A DNA stretch of 64,000 nucleotides from Alphaproteobacteria bacterium (GCA_017480385.1 JAFVAT010000007.1:90334-154333), one strand, 5' to 3'; counted from the stretch's first letter, positions 46,284-56,267 are shown. Made by a program: numbers and translations. The notes: a model not told the origin generated them from the sequence alone.

Positions 46284-47000
46284 ATGAAAAAGCTTTTTCT
46301 GTTTTTTATTTCATCTTTATTTTTAAACGGCTGTACAACGCCTAAGAAAGAATATGTTTTCATTGATTCCAACGTGTCCGCCGATGTTTATACCGGCGAT
46401 AAGAAAATAGGGGAAACTCCGTTTTATGAAACTCTGTCCGGTAACGAAATCGAACATCTTTCCGTGCGTAAAAAAGGCTATAAAACGGTTATGTTAAAAA
46501 CATCGTCCGTCCGATTGAAAGAAAAATACACCCGCGGCGGATTATTCGCTGTTTCTCAAATATCATCGTCCAGTACGTCAGGCTGTGAAAAAATTCCGGT
46601 ATCTCTTCTTAATCAAGACAATAAAAACAAGAATAAAAACCAAAACGAAAGCAACCTTTGCGCAGTCAATAGCGTATACGTTTTAATGACGACCGCCTAT
46701 GGTTTGGGAATCACGACCGTTCTGGCGGATACGTTTTATGTGCCTTCTTACGCATTTGAATACGAAGACAACGAATATTACGTCGAAATGGTTCCGGACG
46801 GTAAAAACAAACTTTCACAGGCCGATAAACAATATTTCAGAAGAAACTTGTTCATTTTGAAAAATTTTGCGATGCTTCAGGTTGAAAATAAGGAATACGT
46901 TGAAGCTTTGAACGCTTTATCTGAAAACAAACCTGTTCTGTCCGCCATGAAATATATCCGTGCAACGGACTATCTGCGTACAATTAATCAAAGAAAATAA
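46284..47000 (+). CDS. PEGA-domain lipoprotein (small)
   Basis: This 238-residue protein has a lipobox FLNGC (Cys near residue 17) and one PEGA-like module (VFIDSNVSADVYTGDKKIGE) at about residues 25-70. A middle hydrophobic stretch (VYVLMTTAYGLGITTVLAD) could be a membrane segment or a buried helix. The rest is unrecognised. It is 4 bases after the large PEGA gene with AAGGA upstream, so they form one operon and probably one envelope complex. Confidence 0.75.
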   Translation: MKKLFLFFISSLFLNGCTTPKKEYVFIDSNVSADVYTGDKKIGETPFYETLSGNEIEHLSVRKKGYKTVMLKTSSVRLKEKYTRGGLFAVSQISSSSTSGCEKIPVSLLNQDNKNKNKNQNESNLCAVNSVYVLMTTAYGLGITTVLADTFYVPSYAFEYEDNEYYVEMVPDGKNKLSQADKQYFRRNLFILKNFAMLQVENKEYVEALNALSENKPVLSAMKYIRATDYLRTINQRK

Positions 47001-47030
47001 AAAACACCCTTCAAACGGAATTTTCCGCCG

Positions 47031-47129
47031 AGTACTAGCCGTACGGGCATCAGTTTTTTATATTGTGCTAACTGGCAGAGCTTAATTCCTGTTAAGCCCG
47101 TGGCACCGCCACTCCTGTCCGGAGGACGT
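47031..47129 (-). repeat. Dispersed repeat family I, copy B
   Basis: Read on the minus strand this copy has the same order as copy A1: ACGTCCTCCGG, TGGCGGTGCCACGGGCTTAAC, ATATAAAAAACTGATG and CCCGTACGGCTAGTACT. It has its own hairpin GCTTAACAGGAATTAAGC in the middle. It lies between the PEGA operon and the convergent rho gene. Its orientation relative to HTH gene B matches that of copy A1 relative to HTH gene A. Confidence 0.75.
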
Positions 47130-47148
47130 TTTCCCCGTATGGGTAATA

Positions 47149-48402
47149 CTAGGAATTCATTGCATCGAAAAAGTCGTGATTATTCTTCGACTGTTTCAGC
47201 TTTTCCATAAGGAATTCCATTGCATCAGCCGGTCCCATTGGCATTAACACGCGGCGCAACACCCACATTTTGGACAGCATATCCTTGCCGACCAGCAATT
47301 CTTCTTTGCGCGTACCGGATTTTGTAATGTCGATCGCAGGAAAGATACGTTTATCAGAAACTTTGCGGTCCAGAATGATTTCGGAATTGCCCGTACCCTT
47401 GAATTCTTCAAAAATCACTTCGTCCATGCGCGATCCTGTATCGATTAAAGCGGTAGCAATAATCGTCAAAGAGCCGCCTTCTTCAATATTTCTGGCCGCG
47501 CCGAAAAAGCGTTTGGGCTTTTGCAAAGCATTGGCGTCAACACCGCCGGTCAGGACTTTGCCGGAGCTGGGCACAACCGTGTTATAAGCGCGCGCCAGAC
47601 GCGTAATCGAGTCCAGCAGGATAACGACATCGCGCTTATGTTCAACAAGCCTCTTGGCCTTTTCAATGACCATTTCGGCGACCTGAACGTGACGGGAAGC
47701 CGGTTCATCAAACGTTGAACTGATGACTTCGCCTTTAATAGTCCGGCTCATTTCCGTAACCTCTTCCGGACGTTCGTCAATCAGCAGCACGATCAGATAA
47801 ATCTCCGGATTATTCTGCGTAATTGCGTGGGCAATATTTTGCAGCATTACGGTTTTTCCCGTTCTGGGCGGCGCAACGATCATGCCGCGCTGTCCTTTGC
47901 CCTGCGGACAGATCAGGTCAATAATTCTGGACGTCATATTTTTATTGTCCAGATCATTTTCCATTTTAATCTTTTCGTTTGGATGAAGAGGGGTCAAATT
48001 ATCAAAGTTAATGCGATAACGCACGTTTTCGGGATCTGCAAAATTGACTTTTGAAATTTTGGACAAAGCAAAGTATTTTTCACCGTCCTTGGGAGCGCGC
48101 AGTTCACCTTCAACCGTATCGCCTGTTCTTAAGCCGAATTTTCTGACTTGACTGGGAGAAACGTAAATATCGTCTGGTCCCGGCAGATAATTGGATTCGG
48201 GAGAACGCAGAAAACCGAAACCGTCCTGCAGAACTTCGATTACGCCTTCGTCCTGCAAGGTTTCCTCGTTATTCGCCAATTGCTTTAAAATGGAAAAGGT
48301 CAGATCCTGCGTTCTTAATGTTGAAGCGTTTTCAACACCTAATTCTTCCGCCATATTCAGCAGTTCAGCGGGAGATTTCTTTTTCAGATTCTTTAAATGC
48401 AT
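47149..48402 (-). CDS. rho: Transcription termination factor Rho
   Basis: Rho is the hexameric RNA helicase that ends untranslated transcripts. The 417-residue protein has the N-terminal RNA-binding OB fold ([23 protein letters not shown]), Walker [12 protein letters not shown] near residue 177, the Q and R loops ([22 protein letters not shown]) and normal length. The gene faces away from the probable origin, which lies directly upstream of it. Confidence 0.98.
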   Translation of the reverse strand: MHLKNLKKKSPAELLNMAEELGVENASTLRTQDLTFSILKQLANNEETLQDEGVIEVLQDGFGFLRSPESNYLPGPDDIYVSPSQVRKFGLRTGDTVEGELRAPKDGEKYFALSKISKVNFADPENVRYRINFDNLTPLHPNEKIKMENDLDNKNMTSRIIDLICPQGKGQRGMIVAPPRTGKTVMLQNIAHAITQNNPEIYLIVLLIDERPEEVTEMSRTIKGEVISSTFDEPASRHVQVAEMVIEKAKRLVEHKRDVVILLDSITRLARAYNTVVPSSGKVLTGGVDANALQKPKRFFGAARNIEEGGSLTIIATALIDTGSRMDEVIFEEFKGTGNSEIILDRKVSDKRIFPAIDITKSGTRKEELLVGKDMLSKMWVLRRVLMPMGPADAMEFLMEKLKQSKNNHDFFDAMNS

Positions 48403-48479
48403 TTATGATCGTCTTTGTGTTATGATTGGAAAACGGCAGAATATCGCCGAAGAAAAGAGAGTTTTGTTTTATCTTTTTT

Positions 48480-48830
48480 ATCTTTTGTGGTCAAGCTGAA
48501 AAAAAATCTCCTTCAATAAATATAATAAAAAGGTTGTTGCTGTTTTTTGATCCTGTGGATAAGTGGGACGCTTTTTTATCAACAGGTTTTTAACAAAAAC
48601 AGTCACAGCCGGAACCTTCTGGAAAAGAGGAAGAACAAAAATTCAGAAATGAAATTTAGCTGCGAGTCGCTGTTGTTTGTGGATAACGGGGATAACATGT
48701 TGCTGCTGTTATTATCGATCGAATAAAAAATTTTATACACATCTGCATAAAAAACGGGACATAATGGCATAAAAGGGATAAAAATAAATCAGATGTCGTT
48801 TTATCAGACTTATGCACAGGAGTTTTGAAA
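48480..48830. other. oriC: Probable chromosomal replication origin (oriC)
   Basis: The 429-base gap between the divergent rho and maf genes holds five DnaA-box-like 9-mers: TGTGGATAA at 48554-48562 and 48678-48686 (perfect TTATCCACA on the other strand), TTATCAACA at 48576-48584, TTATACACA at 48733-48741 and TTATGCACA at 48810-48818. AT-rich stretches suited to unwinding flank them (48515-48535 and 48721-48740). Genes on both sides are read away from it, and parS sites and parAB are near. Gene context also matches alphaproteobacterial origins. Known consensus supports the boxes; origin activity is inferred. Confidence 0.78.
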
Positions 48831-48831
48831 A

Positions 48832-49422
48832 ATGTTGATATTGGCTTCTCAAAGTAAAAGCAGACAGGATCTTTTGGACGCTGCAGGTATTGAATTTGAA
48901 AGTATTTCTGCCGGTATTGATGAAGAAGCCATAAAAGCGGAAATGCGCGCTGCCGGTCAGGACAGCAAACAAACAAGTCTGAAATTAGCGACTGAAAAAG
49001 CAATGGCCGTTTCTAAAAAATTTCCGACCGCTTTTGTAATCGGCGCGGATCAGATTTTGGATATGAAAGGCGAATGGTTTTCTAAGCCGGCCGATTTAAG
49101 TATGGCGCATAAACATTTAAAGAAACTGCGCGATAAAACACATTTGTTGGTTAACGGCACAGCGGTTGTAAAAAACAGCAAATTAATCTGGTTTGATAAC
49201 TCTGTTGTTAAAGTGACAATGCGTGATTTTTCCGACAATTTTCTTGATGATTATTTGGCAGAAGCCGGTGAAGATGTTTGTAACTCTGTCGGTGCTTATT
49301 ATATGGAAGACTTGGGGGCACAGCTGGTCAAGTCTTTTGAAGGGGATTATTTTTCCATTTTAGGATTGCCTCTGCTGCCGCTGCTGGAATGTTTGCGCTC
49401 GTGTGGAGAATTGTCTAAATGA
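48832..49422 (+). CDS. maf: Maf-family nucleoside triphosphate pyrophosphatase
   Basis: Maf proteins hydrolyse modified or canonical nucleoside triphosphates and can delay septation. The 196-residue protein has the start LILASQSKSRQDLLDAAG, KAMAVSKKFPTAFVIGADQI and the C-terminal SVGAYYMEDLGAQLV. It is the first gene to the right of the probable origin and overlaps aroE by 4 bases. Confidence 0.93.
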   Translation: MLILASQSKSRQDLLDAAGIEFESISAGIDEEAIKAEMRAAGQDSKQTSLKLATEKAMAVSKKFPTAFVIGADQILDMKGEWFSKPADLSMAHKHLKKLRDKTHLLVNGTAVVKNSKLIWFDNSVVKVTMRDFSDNFLDDYLAEAGEDVCNSVGAYYMEDLGAQLVKSFEGDYFSILGLPLLPLLECLRSCGELSK

Positions 49423-50243
49423 CCTTGCAAAAGGCCGGTGTTATCGGATATCCCGTTCATCATTCCAAATCTCCGATCATCCATAATTATTGGCTGAAAA
49501 AATATCAGATTAAAGCCGAATATAAGGCCTTTGAAGTTCAGCCGGAGGGCTTGAGGGATTTTATTTCCGATTTAAGAACGGCGAATTTTTCGGGAATAAA
49601 TGTTACCGTACCGCATAAAGTTGCTGTCATGGATTGTGTTGACGAGCTGTCTGATGCGGCAAAAAATGCCGGCGCTGTCAATACCGTTATTGTTAAAGAA
49701 AACGGAACACTTTTAGGACACAATACGGACGGATTTGGCTTTTTAGCAAATATTCAGGAAAAAAAGACTGATTTTAATGTTAAACAAAAACCAGTTGTTG
49801 TTTTGGGAACGGGCGGAGCGGCTAGAGGAATTTGTGCGGCTTTGATTTCCGCCGGCGCGCCCGAAATCAGATTGGTTTACAGGACGAAAGAGAAGGCTGA
49901 AAATATCGCTTTGTCCATTGGTGGCAATTTTAGGCTGATTGAATGGAGTCAAAAAGAAAAGACTTTGCGGGAAGCGGGATTGTTGGCAAATGCGACAACG
50001 CTTGGAATGAACGGCTTTGATCCCTTGGAAATTGATCTGTCGGCTTTGGATTCTGAGGCAGTTGTTGCCGATCTAGTTTATTCTCCGCTGCAGACGGAAT
50101 TGCTGAAGCAGGCTGAACAAAAGGGATATATTGCGGCGGACGGATTGGGAATGTTGCTGCATCAGGCGCGTCCCGCTTTTCAGGCTTGGTTCGGAATTAT
50201 GCCTGAAATTACAGAAGAATTAAGGGAGCTTGTTCTGAAGTGA
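49419..50243 (+). CDS. aroE: Shikimate dehydrogenase
   Basis: AroE reduces dehydroshikimate with NADPH in aromatic amino acid synthesis. The 274-residue protein has GYPVHHSKSPIIHNYW for shikimate binding, NVTVPHK with the catalytic Lys, NTDGFGF with Asp, and the nucleotide loop VLGTGGAARGICAAL. It sits in maf-aroE-coaE-dnaQ, each overlapping the next by 4 bases. Confidence 0.97.
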   Translation: MTLQKAGVIGYPVHHSKSPIIHNYWLKKYQIKAEYKAFEVQPEGLRDFISDLRTANFSGINVTVPHKVAVMDCVDELSDAAKNAGAVNTVIVKENGTLLGHNTDGFGFLANIQEKKTDFNVKQKPVVVLGTGGAARGICAALISAGAPEIRLVYRTKEKAENIALSIGGNFRLIEWSQKEKTLREAGLLANATTLGMNGFDPLEIDLSALDSEAVVADLVYSPLQTELLKQAEQKGYIAADGLGMLLHQARPAFQAWFGIMPEITEELRELVLK

Positions 50244-50827
50244 CGAAAAGTGTCGTTATCGGACTGACCGGAAATATGGGAGCCGGGAAATCAACAACTG
50301 TCAAAATGATCCGTGAAATGGTCATTCCCGTTTTTGACAGTGATCAAACTGTGCATCGGTTAATGCGCGATAATCGAGAAATGAAGGCTTTGTTTTGCCG
50401 GAAATTTCCCGAAAGCGTTATGAATGACGAAATCAATCGTTTTGTATTGTCCCGTCTGATTGATGAAAAAAAACTTGATGTCCGTCAGCTAGAACAAATG
50501 ATTTACCCTTTTTTAGAACATGAGCTGCAAAACTTTTTTGTACGTCACAGCCGCGAACCGGTGGTTGTTTTAGATGTACCTTTATTGTTTGAAGCAAAGT
50601 GGGATCGGTTCTGCGATGAAATCATTGTCGTATCAGCCCCTGCAGAAGTATTGAAACAACGCGTTTTTGAACGTTTGGGCATGACGGAGGAAAAATATAA
50701 AATTCTGACTGCGCGGCAAATGCCTGATGAAGAAAAAAGGGCTAAAGCAGATTATGTGATCGAAACACAGTATGGACTTGAACCTGTCCGGCAGCGCTTG
50801 GCTGAAATTATGGAAGAAATACAATGA
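50240..50827 (+). CDS. coaE: Dephospho-CoA kinase
   Basis: CoaE phosphorylates dephospho-CoA, the last step of CoA synthesis. The 195-residue protein has the P-loop GLTGNMGAGKSTT near residue 9, FDSDQTVHRLM and the lid VLDVPLLFEAKW. The GTG start at 50240 overlaps the aroE stop as GTGA. The gene order is that of other alphaproteobacteria. Confidence 0.96.
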   Translation: MTKSVVIGLTGNMGAGKSTTVKMIREMVIPVFDSDQTVHRLMRDNREMKALFCRKFPESVMNDEINRFVLSRLIDEKKLDVRQLEQMIYPFLEHELQNFFVRHSREPVVVLDVPLLFEAKWDRFCDEIIVVSAPAEVLKQRVFERLGMTEEKYKILTARQMPDEEKRAKADYVIETQYGLEPVRQRLAEIMEEIQ

Positions 50828-51513
50828 GAGAGATTGTTTTAGATACGGAAACAACGGGACTTGATCCCTATTCGGGACATAAGCTGGTGTCAATCGGGTG
50901 TGTCGAGCTGGAAAATCATATGCCGACCGGAAAAACATATTATCAGCTGATCAATCCGGAACGAGATGTGCCCGAGGAAGTCGTTAAAGTTCACGGGCTG
51001 ACAAATGAGATTCTGGATAAAGAACCGCCGTTTCGCGATATTGTCGATGATTTTCTGGCGTTTATAGGGGATTCTCCTTTGGTTATTCATAACGCCGAAT
51101 TTGATATGAAGTTTATCAACGCGGAGTTGTCCTGGATAAAAAGAGATCCTATTCCAATGGATCGGGCAATTGATACATTGCTGATTGCCCGTCGGAAATT
51201 TCCGGGATCACGCGTTAATCTGGACGAACTTTGCCGTCGCTTTAACATTGATAATACCAAACGGACCAAACACGGGGCTTTGCTGGATTCCGAGCTTTTG
51301 GCCGAGGTCTATTTGGAATTGCTGGGCGGTCGGGAACCGGGCTTTATTCTTGGCATGAAAAAAGAAGAGAATGTTTTAGAAATTAAGGCACAGTCCTCTG
51401 GCCATACTAAAAAGCCCCGCAAAGAACCGCGGCCTGCTGTTTTTTTAGAAGGGGAAGCGGAAAATCACGAGGCTTTTTTGAAAAAGCTGAAAAATCCGAT
51501 GTGGCTTAATTAA
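50824..51513 (+). CDS. dnaQ: DNA polymerase III subunit epsilon
   Basis: DnaQ is the 3'-5' proofreading exonuclease of the replicase. The 229-residue protein has the three exo motifs: VLDTETTGLDP near residue 5, HNAEFDMKF near 90, and HGALLDSELLAEVY near 152. The C-terminal tail of about 50 residues is probably the polymerase-binding part. It ends with an 8-base overlap with the convergent secB. Confidence 0.96.
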   Translation: MREIVLDTETTGLDPYSGHKLVSIGCVELENHMPTGKTYYQLINPERDVPEEVVKVHGLTNEILDKEPPFRDIVDDFLAFIGDSPLVIHNAEFDMKFINAELSWIKRDPIPMDRAIDTLLIARRKFPGSRVNLDELCRRFNIDNTKRTKHGALLDSELLAEVYLELLGGREPGFILGMKKEENVLEIKAQSSGHTKKPRKEPRPAVFLEGEAENHEAFLKKLKNPMWLN

Positions 51514-51985
51514 CCGTAGCCGTTTCTTTTTGCTTTTTAATTTCTTCCAAGCGTTTGTGATACAGCCCGACGAAATCAATCGGATTGATCATCAAAGGCG
51601 GGAATCCGCTTTCACGCGTTAAATCGGCAATAATATTGCGCACAAACGGGAACAATAAACGCGGAATTTCAATCAGCAGGATCGGCTCGATATGTTCGGG
51701 AGAAACTTGAACGGTGGCAATACAGCCGTATTCCACTTCACATAAAAAAGCTACCTTGTCTTCCGCCTTGGCTTCAGCTTTAATCTTTAAATTGACCTGG
51801 TAAGTTGTTTCCTGAACTTTACCGGCTTGAACGTCAACGGAAACATTAATTTCGGGATTCGCTTTCAACTCGGTGAAAATTTGAGGAACATGCGGCGCTT
51901 CAAAAGAAATATCTTTGACAAACTGAGCATTGATCGCAATGGCAACTTGTTGTTGTTGGGTATTTTCGGTATTATTTTCGTTCAT
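51506..51985 (-). CDS. secB: Protein-export chaperone SecB
   Basis: SecB keeps preproteins unfolded and hands them to SecA. The 159-residue protein has NAQFVKDISFEAPHVPQIF near residue 18 and the family core FPFVRNIIADLTRESGFPPLMINPIDF. AGGAG lies 7 bases before the ATG. It is divergent from the Tim44 gene, the usual alphaproteobacterial layout. Confidence 0.96.
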   Translation of the reverse strand: MNENNTENTQQQQVAIAINAQFVKDISFEAPHVPQIFTELKANPEINVSVDVQAGKVQETTYQVNLKIKAEAKAEDKVAFLCEVEYGCIATVQVSPEHIEPILLIEIPRLLFPFVRNIIADLTRESGFPPLMINPIDFVGLYHKRLEEIKKQKETATVN

Positions 51986-52062
51986 AAGTATTCTCCTGAA
52001 TTAAAAATCTGGTATACTCTATCCTAATTGAATCGGGAAAGAAAGAAGGAAGGTTAAAAATT

Positions 52063-52749
52063 ATGTCACAACAGTTTCAGTTTTTGGATATCATTTTTTT
52101 GGGAATAGTTGTTCTGCTGTTAATTAATCGTTTGCGCAGTGTTTTGGGAACACGCCCTTCCTCAGATGACCCTGTCAAAAATGAAACGGGGCAGCCGTCA
52201 AAGGTTGTTAATATTTCCGAATACAGGACTTTGGAAAGCACAACCGGTTCAAAAATGGAACAAGACATTGAGGCCAGTACGAATTTTGAAGAAAATGCTG
52301 AAGTCGTTCAAAACCTGAGAAAAATTAAAGAAGCTTTTCCGTCTTTTGATTTAGTTGATTTCATGCAAAAAGCACCGCGTGCTTTTGAATATATTGCCTT
52401 GGCTTTTGCCAAAGGAGATAAAGAAAGCCTGAAACCGCTGCTAAGCGCCAATATTTATCAAAGCTTTGAAAAGGCCATAGACGAACGGCAGGAGCGCCAT
52501 GAAACGGCAGATTTCAGTCTGATCAGTTTTAAAACGATCAAGCTGATCCAAGCGGAAATGTTCGGCAATGAAGTTGAATTAACCGTCGAATTTGAAACCG
52601 AACAAACCAATATTATTAAAAATGCCGAAGGTGAAGTTATCGTCGGCGATCCGACTTATATTGAAACGGTAACGGATATCTGGACGTTAAAAAAGAATAT
52701 GCGGTCTTCTGATCCTGTCTGGGTTCTTACGGCAACACACAGCAAATAA
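52063..52749 (+). CDS. Tim44/TimA-domain inner-membrane protein
   Basis: This 228-residue protein has an N-terminal membrane anchor (DIIFLGIVVLLLINRL) and a C-terminal Tim44-like domain, with AFEYIALAFAKGDKESLKPLL and the end WTLKKNMRSSDPVWVLTATHS. Alphaproteobacterial Tim44 relatives are probably periplasmic or membrane-bound chaperone-like proteins. It is divergent from secB and 9 bases before mltA, the conserved order. Confidence 0.9.
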   Translation: MSQQFQFLDIIFLGIVVLLLINRLRSVLGTRPSSDDPVKNETGQPSKVVNISEYRTLESTTGSKMEQDIEASTNFEENAEVVQNLRKIKEAFPSFDLVDFMQKAPRAFEYIALAFAKGDKESLKPLLSANIYQSFEKAIDERQERHETADFSLISFKTIKLIQAEMFGNEVELTVEFETEQTNIIKNAEGEVIVGDPTYIETVTDIWTLKKNMRSSDPVWVLTATHSK

Positions 52750-52758
52750 TTTTTCAAA

Positions 52759-53895
52759 ATGAAACGTGCTCTTTTCATCTGCTGTGCTGTTTTAACGGCC
52801 TGCCTGTCGTTTCATTTCAGAAAAGCATCGGAAAAATCGGCGCCCGCGGTTTCTTTATTGTCAGAATTTTCCAAAGAATTGAAGCTGTCCGCTGTTGAAT
52901 TTGATGACCTAAAAGGATTTGAAAACGATCATGTTTTGGAAGCTTTGCCGGCTTTGCAAAATTCCTGTTCTGTTTTAAAAAAGAAATATCAGCAGTGGCA
53001 GACGGTTTGTAAAAAGTTAAATGAAACTTTTCAGTCTGATAAAGAATTTAGAATTTTTTTGAAAAAAAACTTCCGGCCATTTTTAGTAAACGGGGGACAA
53101 AAGGGGCTGTTTACAGGATATTACGAACCCGAAATAAAAGGGGATCTTGTTCAAAGTGCCGATTATTCTACGCCGGTTTACGGGTTGCCGCATGATATTG
53201 TCCGGATTAATTTGGGCAGGTTTGATCCTAAATTTAAAGGCTATGTTCTGTTTGGTAAACGAAAAGGGAAAGAGATCATTCCTTATTTAACCCGTCGTGA
53301 AATTGAAACGGGAGAAGAAGCCCTTCCGGCTGAAATTATTGCCTGGGTCAAGGAACCAGTCGATCTGTTTATTCTGCAAATTCAGGGATCTGGCATTTTA
53401 GAGCTGCCGAACGGAAAAAAAATAGGCATCGGCTACGATGGCAGCAACGGTCATATTTTTACCGGAATAGGCAGTGTCATGGCTAAAAAAGGGCTGCTGA
53501 AAAAAAATGTCTTTACAATGTCAGAAATCAGAGATTGGTTAATTGCAAATCCCGAAAAAGCGCAAGAGCTGATGCATGAAAATAAGCGTTATATCTTTTT
53601 TAAAAAACTGAATAAACCCGGAGCAATCGGTTCTTTGGGCGTTCCTTTAACGGCGGGCAGAAGCTTGGCCGTTGATCCGAAGTATATTCCTTTGGGCAGC
53701 TTTTTGTGGCTGCAAACAACCCGACCGGACGGAGCGGATTTGCACCGCTTGGTAACAGCGCAGGATACCGGCAGTGCGATTAAAGGCATTGTCAGAGGTG
53801 ACTTTTTTTGGGGAACGGGAGAACCGGCCCTGAAGGAAGCCGGACGAATGAAAAGCAAAGGAAATTATTTTTTGCTTTTGCCGAAAACAAATTAA
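52759..53895 (+). CDS. mltA: Membrane-bound lytic transglycosylase A
   Basis: MltA cleaves peptidoglycan glycan chains to anhydromuropeptides. The 378-residue protein has a lipobox-like VLTAC (Cys near residue 15), the domain signature FTGYYEPEIKG, VDLFILQIQGSGILELPNG, and the C-terminal 3D region with catalytic Asp in AQDTGSAIKG and GDFFWGTG. It lies between the Tim44 gene and a small membrane protein gene in the typical alphaproteobacterial run. Confidence 0.95.
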   Translation: MKRALFICCAVLTACLSFHFRKASEKSAPAVSLLSEFSKELKLSAVEFDDLKGFENDHVLEALPALQNSCSVLKKKYQQWQTVCKKLNETFQSDKEFRIFLKKNFRPFLVNGGQKGLFTGYYEPEIKGDLVQSADYSTPVYGLPHDIVRINLGRFDPKFKGYVLFGKRKGKEIIPYLTRREIETGEEALPAEIIAWVKEPVDLFILQIQGSGILELPNGKKIGIGYDGSNGHIFTGIGSVMAKKGLLKKNVFTMSEIRDWLIANPEKAQELMHENKRYIFFKKLNKPGAIGSLGVPLTAGRSLAVDPKYIPLGSFLWLQTTRPDGADLHRLVTAQDTGSAIKGIVRGDFFWGTGEPALKEAGRMKSKGNYFLLLPKTN

Positions 53896-53910
53896 ATAAG
53901 GTCTTTTAAA

Positions 53911-54408
53911 ATGAATAAATTTTCTTTACATCCGCCGACAAGACAGGATTTGATAGCTTTTCAAGGGCTGCAGCGCGCATTGACCGAAAAAAAAGCATAT
54001 ATAAAAATTAATTTTAAACGGTTAAACAAGTTCAGATCTCCCTTTTTTAATCCATGGGAAAATGTGTTGCCGCTTTTGTTTATTTTAGGCTTGTCTTTAG
54101 CATTGATGATCGCTGATAACCTGATTGTCGGTACAGCCGTGTTAATGGTTTTGTGTATCGGTTACGCATTTTTAATGCCTTATTTTTTAGAACCTTTTAT
54201 GCAAAATCGTGTCACAAAACGTATTATTCCAAGAATAGAAAAGTTTTTGGTCGCCTGGCATTACGGCGGAATTTCCATTGTACTGGCGGCAGACCCCAGG
54301 TATTCCTGTCAGGCGCCGTCAGGAAATTGGCAGCAATTTATCGAAGCGTATTTTTCAGATTTAATCCCGCAGGACATGATATCAAAGGACGCAGAAAAAA
54401 ATGCCTGA
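53911..54408 (+). CDS. Small two-segment membrane protein of unknown function
   Basis: This 165-residue protein has two membrane segments at about residues 50-88 (VLPLLFILGLSLALMIAD and the following stretch) flanked by basic cytoplasmic-type parts. I recognise no domain. It lies 15 bases after mltA and overlaps the Smr gene by 8 bases, so it belongs to this operon. Confidence 0.7.
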   Translation: MNKFSLHPPTRQDLIAFQGLQRALTEKKAYIKINFKRLNKFRSPFFNPWENVLPLLFILGLSLALMIADNLIVGTAVLMVLCIGYAFLMPYFLEPFMQNRVTKRIIPRIEKFLVAWHYGGISIVLAADPRYSCQAPSGNWQQFIEAYFSDLIPQDMISKDAEKNA

Positions 54409-54922
54409 GGAAAATGACGATCTGACTTTGTGGAAAGCGGTGACGGAAACGGTTAAGCCGCTGAATTCAAAAACCCCTGCTAAAAAAGCCGAACATGTCT
54501 CTTTGCGCAAAAAACTGACCGTTGAAGTGTATCATTCCCGCCATAGTCCTGATTTCGATTATGCTGTCTGCACTCCTTTGACCGAGGGCGATATTCATTC
54601 TATGGATAAAAAAACAGGACAGCGCTTTAAAGCCGGAGCGATGCAGATTGATGCGCGCTTGGATCTGCATGGATATACCTTGGAAAAGGCATTTGAAGTT
54701 TTAAAAAACTTTATTCACAGCCAAAGCCGCCGGAATGCCCGCTGTCTGTTGGTCATTACCGGAAAAGGCGGCATGTTGGGCCGCGGCGTTTTAAAGGCTG
54801 AAATGCCCGTTTGGATGAATTCGGCAGAAATCCGCAGTTTGATTTTATCCTATACGACAGCACAGCCGAAAGACGGCGGCGACGGCGCTTTTTATATTCT
54901 TTTAAAACGGAACAGATCGTGA
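54401..54922 (+). CDS. Smr-domain protein
   Basis: The C-terminal 85 residues of this 173-residue protein are an Smr domain (related to the MutS2 nuclease end): LDLHGYTLEKAFEVLKNFI with the LDxHG motif and LLVITGKGGMLGRGVLK with the TGKG motif. Stand-alone Smr proteins can be endonucleases; some act in ribosome rescue. Its place between mltA and mnmE is usual for alphaproteobacteria. Confidence 0.9.
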   Translation: MPEENDDLTLWKAVTETVKPLNSKTPAKKAEHVSLRKKLTVEVYHSRHSPDFDYAVCTPLTEGDIHSMDKKTGQRFKAGAMQIDARLDLHGYTLEKAFEVLKNFIHSQSRRNARCLLVITGKGGMLGRGVLKAEMPVWMNSAEIRSLILSYTTAQPKDGGDGAFYILLKRNRS

Positions 54923-54959
54923 TAAGACAGGCTTAACAAAAGTTTTAAGGGACAGAACA

Positions 54960-56267
54960 ATGAACGCAACAATTTTTGCACCGGCAACGGCTTTGGGAAA
55001 GGCGGGAGTAGCTGTCGTGCGCATTTCCGGTCCGCAGGCTTTGCAGGCCGTTGATCAAATGACGTCCGTGCAAAATCCCATTCCGCGAAAGGCAGTTCTG
55101 TCCGAAGTGCATACGCTTGACGGCATGCCGATAGATGAAGCTCTGATTATTTTTTTTCCGATGCCAAACAGCTTTACAGGAGAAAACGTCGTTGAGTTTC
55201 AAACGCACGGCGGGCGAGCAATCACGGCAATTCTGTTAAACGAGTTGGCAAAAATAGACGGATTCAGGCCAGCAGAACGCGGTGAATTTACCAGACGCGC
55301 GGTTGAAAACGGCAAAATGGACCTGACAGCTGCCGAAGGATTGGCCGATCTGATCGATGCCGAAACAGAACAGCAAAGACGGCAGGCGCTGCGCCAAATG
55401 AACGGCGCTTTAGCACAGATTTACGAACGCTGGCACGGAGATTTGAAACACGTTTTAGCATGGATGGAGGCGTATATCGACTTTCCTGAAGAAGAAATTC
55501 CCGATAATGTTTCTGCTGAAGTCCGCGACAAGATCATTTTTTTAAAAGAAGAAATAGAAAAACACTTAAACGACGGGCGACGCGGAGAACGGCTGCGCGA
55601 CGGACTGCAAATTGCGATTATCGGCGCGCCGAACGCGGGCAAGTCCAGTCTGATGAACCGTTTGGCGCAGCGCGATGTGGCAATCGTGTCTTCTACGGCG
55701 GGCACGACGCGTGACGTAATTGAAGTCCGATTGGACATTAACGGTTATCCGGTGATTGTCGCGGATACGGCGGGATTGCGCGATACGGCGGAGGAAATCG
55801 AAGCTGAAGGCGTGCGCCGTGCGAAAGCCAGAGCGGAGGAAGCCGATCTTGTGTTGTGGCTGACGGACGCCAACGGACTAAAAGACGAAACGGAAACACA
55901 GGGGCTTGATCCTGAAAAAATCATTCCGATTATGAACAAGGCGGATCAGGTTTCATCTCAAAACGACGGCAATTTTTGGATTTCCGCCAAAACAGGGCAG
56001 GGAGTTGACGCTTTGCTGAAAAAAATCGGAAAGTATGTTGAAGACAAGCTTTCGATGCAGGAAGAGCCATCTCTTACCCGATTGCGCCATCGCAGCGCAT
56101 TGGAAGAGTGTATGGAATTTTTAAAATCTTCTTTAAATGCTCCGGAAATAGAGTTAATGACAGAAGATCTGCGCATGGCCATGCGTGCTTTAGGAAAAAT
56201 CACCGGACAGGTGCAGACGGAAGAATTGCTTGATGTGATTTTTAAAGATTTTTGCATAGGAAAATGA
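54960..56267 (+). CDS. mnmE: tRNA modification GTPase MnmE
   Basis: MnmE, with MnmG, adds the carboxymethylaminomethyl group to U34 of certain tRNAs. The 435-residue protein has the N-terminal formyl-tetrahydrofolate domain ([18 protein letters not shown]), a GTPase domain with [10 protein letters not shown] near residue 223, [17 protein letters not shown], and the C-terminal FCIGK with the key Cys. The stop overlaps the mnmG start. Confidence 0.97.
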   Translation: MNATIFAPATALGKAGVAVVRISGPQALQAVDQMTSVQNPIPRKAVLSEVHTLDGMPIDEALIIFFPMPNSFTGENVVEFQTHGGRAITAILLNELAKIDGFRPAERGEFTRRAVENGKMDLTAAEGLADLIDAETEQQRRQALRQMNGALAQIYERWHGDLKHVLAWMEAYIDFPEEEIPDNVSAEVRDKIIFLKEEIEKHLNDGRRGERLRDGLQIAIIGAPNAGKSSLMNRLAQRDVAIVSSTAGTTRDVIEVRLDINGYPVIVADTAGLRDTAEEIEAEGVRRAKARAEEADLVLWLTDANGLKDETETQGLDPEKIIPIMNKADQVSSQNDGNFWISAKTGQGVDALLKKIGKYVEDKLSMQEEPSLTRLRHRSALEECMEFLKSSLNAPEIELMTEDLRMAMRALGKITGQVQTEELLDVIFKDFCIGK

